From: Actinomycetota bacterium
GTDB taxonomy: Bacteria > Actinomycetota > UBA4738
DNA: 6,207 nucleotides
Direction: 5' to 3'
NCBI GenBank assembly: GCA_013816105.1
Contig: JACDEY010000077.1
Span: 1-6,207 of the forward strand
Shown here in pieces: positions 5,762-6,207 of the stretch (position 1 is the stretch's first letter; each line of letters opens with the position of its first letter). The notes below the pieces were generated by a model, which had not been told where the DNA came from, did no database searches, and saw nothing but the letters and a program-made list of their open reading frames with translations. A program made the position numbers and the translations under genes.

Positions 5762-6207
5762 CTACGAGAGCTTCGGCAGCACCTCCCGCTGGTAGAAGCG
5801 GAAGAACCCCTCCTGATCTGGCCCTACCTGGTGGACGTAGACGTGGTCGTAGCCGCCTTCTTCGAAGGTGCGGATCGCCTCCAGGTGCCTTTCCGCGTCC
5901 GGCCCACAGACGACGGCCTCCGCGACATCGTCCTCGGAGACCATTTCGCCGGCCTGCTCGAAGTGCCGCGGAAGGGGCAGCTCCACGCTCAGGTCGCCCT
6001 TCACGCCCGCGTTCGGCCACCACTCGTAGGCAGTCTTCTTCGCGTCGGCCTCGTCCTTCGCCCAGCAGACCGTGACCTGTCCGTACCGGGGCTTGCCCGT
6101 CCCCCCGGCCGAATCGAACGCCTTCATCATCTCCTCATCGGGGGAGACCCCGACGAGCCCGTCACCGTCCCTGCCGGCGAGCGTTCCGGCTTTCTCGCCC
6201 TTGGCGG
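5762..6207 (-). CDS. F420-dependent LLM-class (luciferase-like) oxidoreductase, C-terminal part, truncated by the window edge
   Basis: The minus-strand frame stays open to the right edge. Upstream of the first internal Met (6130) it reads AKGEKAGTLAGRDGDGLVGV, so the visible 147 residues are the C-terminal part of a longer protein, usually 310-330 residues in this family. The text resembles the G6PDH-like group of F420-dependent LLM oxidoreductases: GKPRYGQVTVCWA, TAYEWWPNAG, LPLPRHFEQA, VAEAVVCGPD, then GYDHVYVHQVGPDQEGFFRFY near the end. These enzymes are TIM barrels that transfer hydride with the deazaflavin coenzyme F420; the mycobacterial Fgd member uses glucose 6-phosphate, but most relatives have unknown substrates. 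The cofactor-binding N-terminal half is out of view, so the F420 assignment is by family resemblance. The stop is 11 bases before the MazG-like gene, making this the most upstream visible gene of the minus-strand unit; its promoter is outside the window. Confidence 0.88.
   Translation of the reverse strand, partial: AKGEKAGTLAGRDGDGLVGVSPDEEMMKAFDSAGGTGKPRYGQVTVCWAKDEADAKKTAYEWWPNAGVKGDLSVELPLPRHFEQAGEMVSEDDVAEAVVCGPDAERHLEAIRTFEEGGYDHVYVHQVGPDQEGFFRFYQREVLPKLS

Overview
The window is GC-rich and densely coded. It holds seven genes: five complete and one cut by each window edge. The aspartokinase and aspartate-semialdehyde dehydrogenase resemble those of high-GC Gram-positive bacteria. The right edge carries an oxidoreductase of the F420-dependent luciferase-like type, and an Eis-type acetyltransferase lies on the same strand. 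Together these suggest an actinobacterium, perhaps a little-studied or environmental lineage; Chloroflexota or other F420 users cannot be excluded. This placement rests on family resemblance only, as no rRNA or other marker gene is present.

Layout, plus strand (2-3320): the C-terminal 293 residues of an amidohydrolase-family protein end at 883 and are followed at once by a stem-loop (886-913). A 111-base gap separates it from lysC and contains this hairpin and a 12-base direct repeat. lysC (995-2266) and asd (2268-3320) are one base apart and encode the first two steps of the aspartate pathway (aspartate to aspartyl phosphate to aspartate semialdehyde), which feeds lysine/diaminopimelate, threonine, methionine and isoleucine. 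Inside lysC, an ATG with a good ribosome-binding site at 1718-1735 fits the separately translated regulatory (beta) subunit known from Corynebacterium and Bacillus.

Layout, minus strand (6207 down to 3328): four genes read right to left and look like one transcription unit. They are the end of an F420-dependent LLM-class oxidoreductase, a small MazG-like NTP pyrophosphohydrolase with a cysteine cluster, an Eis-type GNAT acetyltransferase, and a DppA-type D-aminopeptidase. Gaps are 11 bases, a 4-base ATGA overlap, and 36 bases. The D-aminopeptidase converges on asd with only 7 bases between the stop codons.

I see no mobile element, CRISPR array, RNA gene, phage gene or defence system. The gene content is ordinary metabolism. 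What repays a second look is at the gene boundaries: three separate short direct duplications each sit on a junction (934-959, 3312-3331, 5410-5457), and the last contains the overlapping stop/start of two genes. Other points of interest are the internal start in lysC, the non-ATG start of the D-aminopeptidase, and the cysteine cluster on the MazG-like protein.
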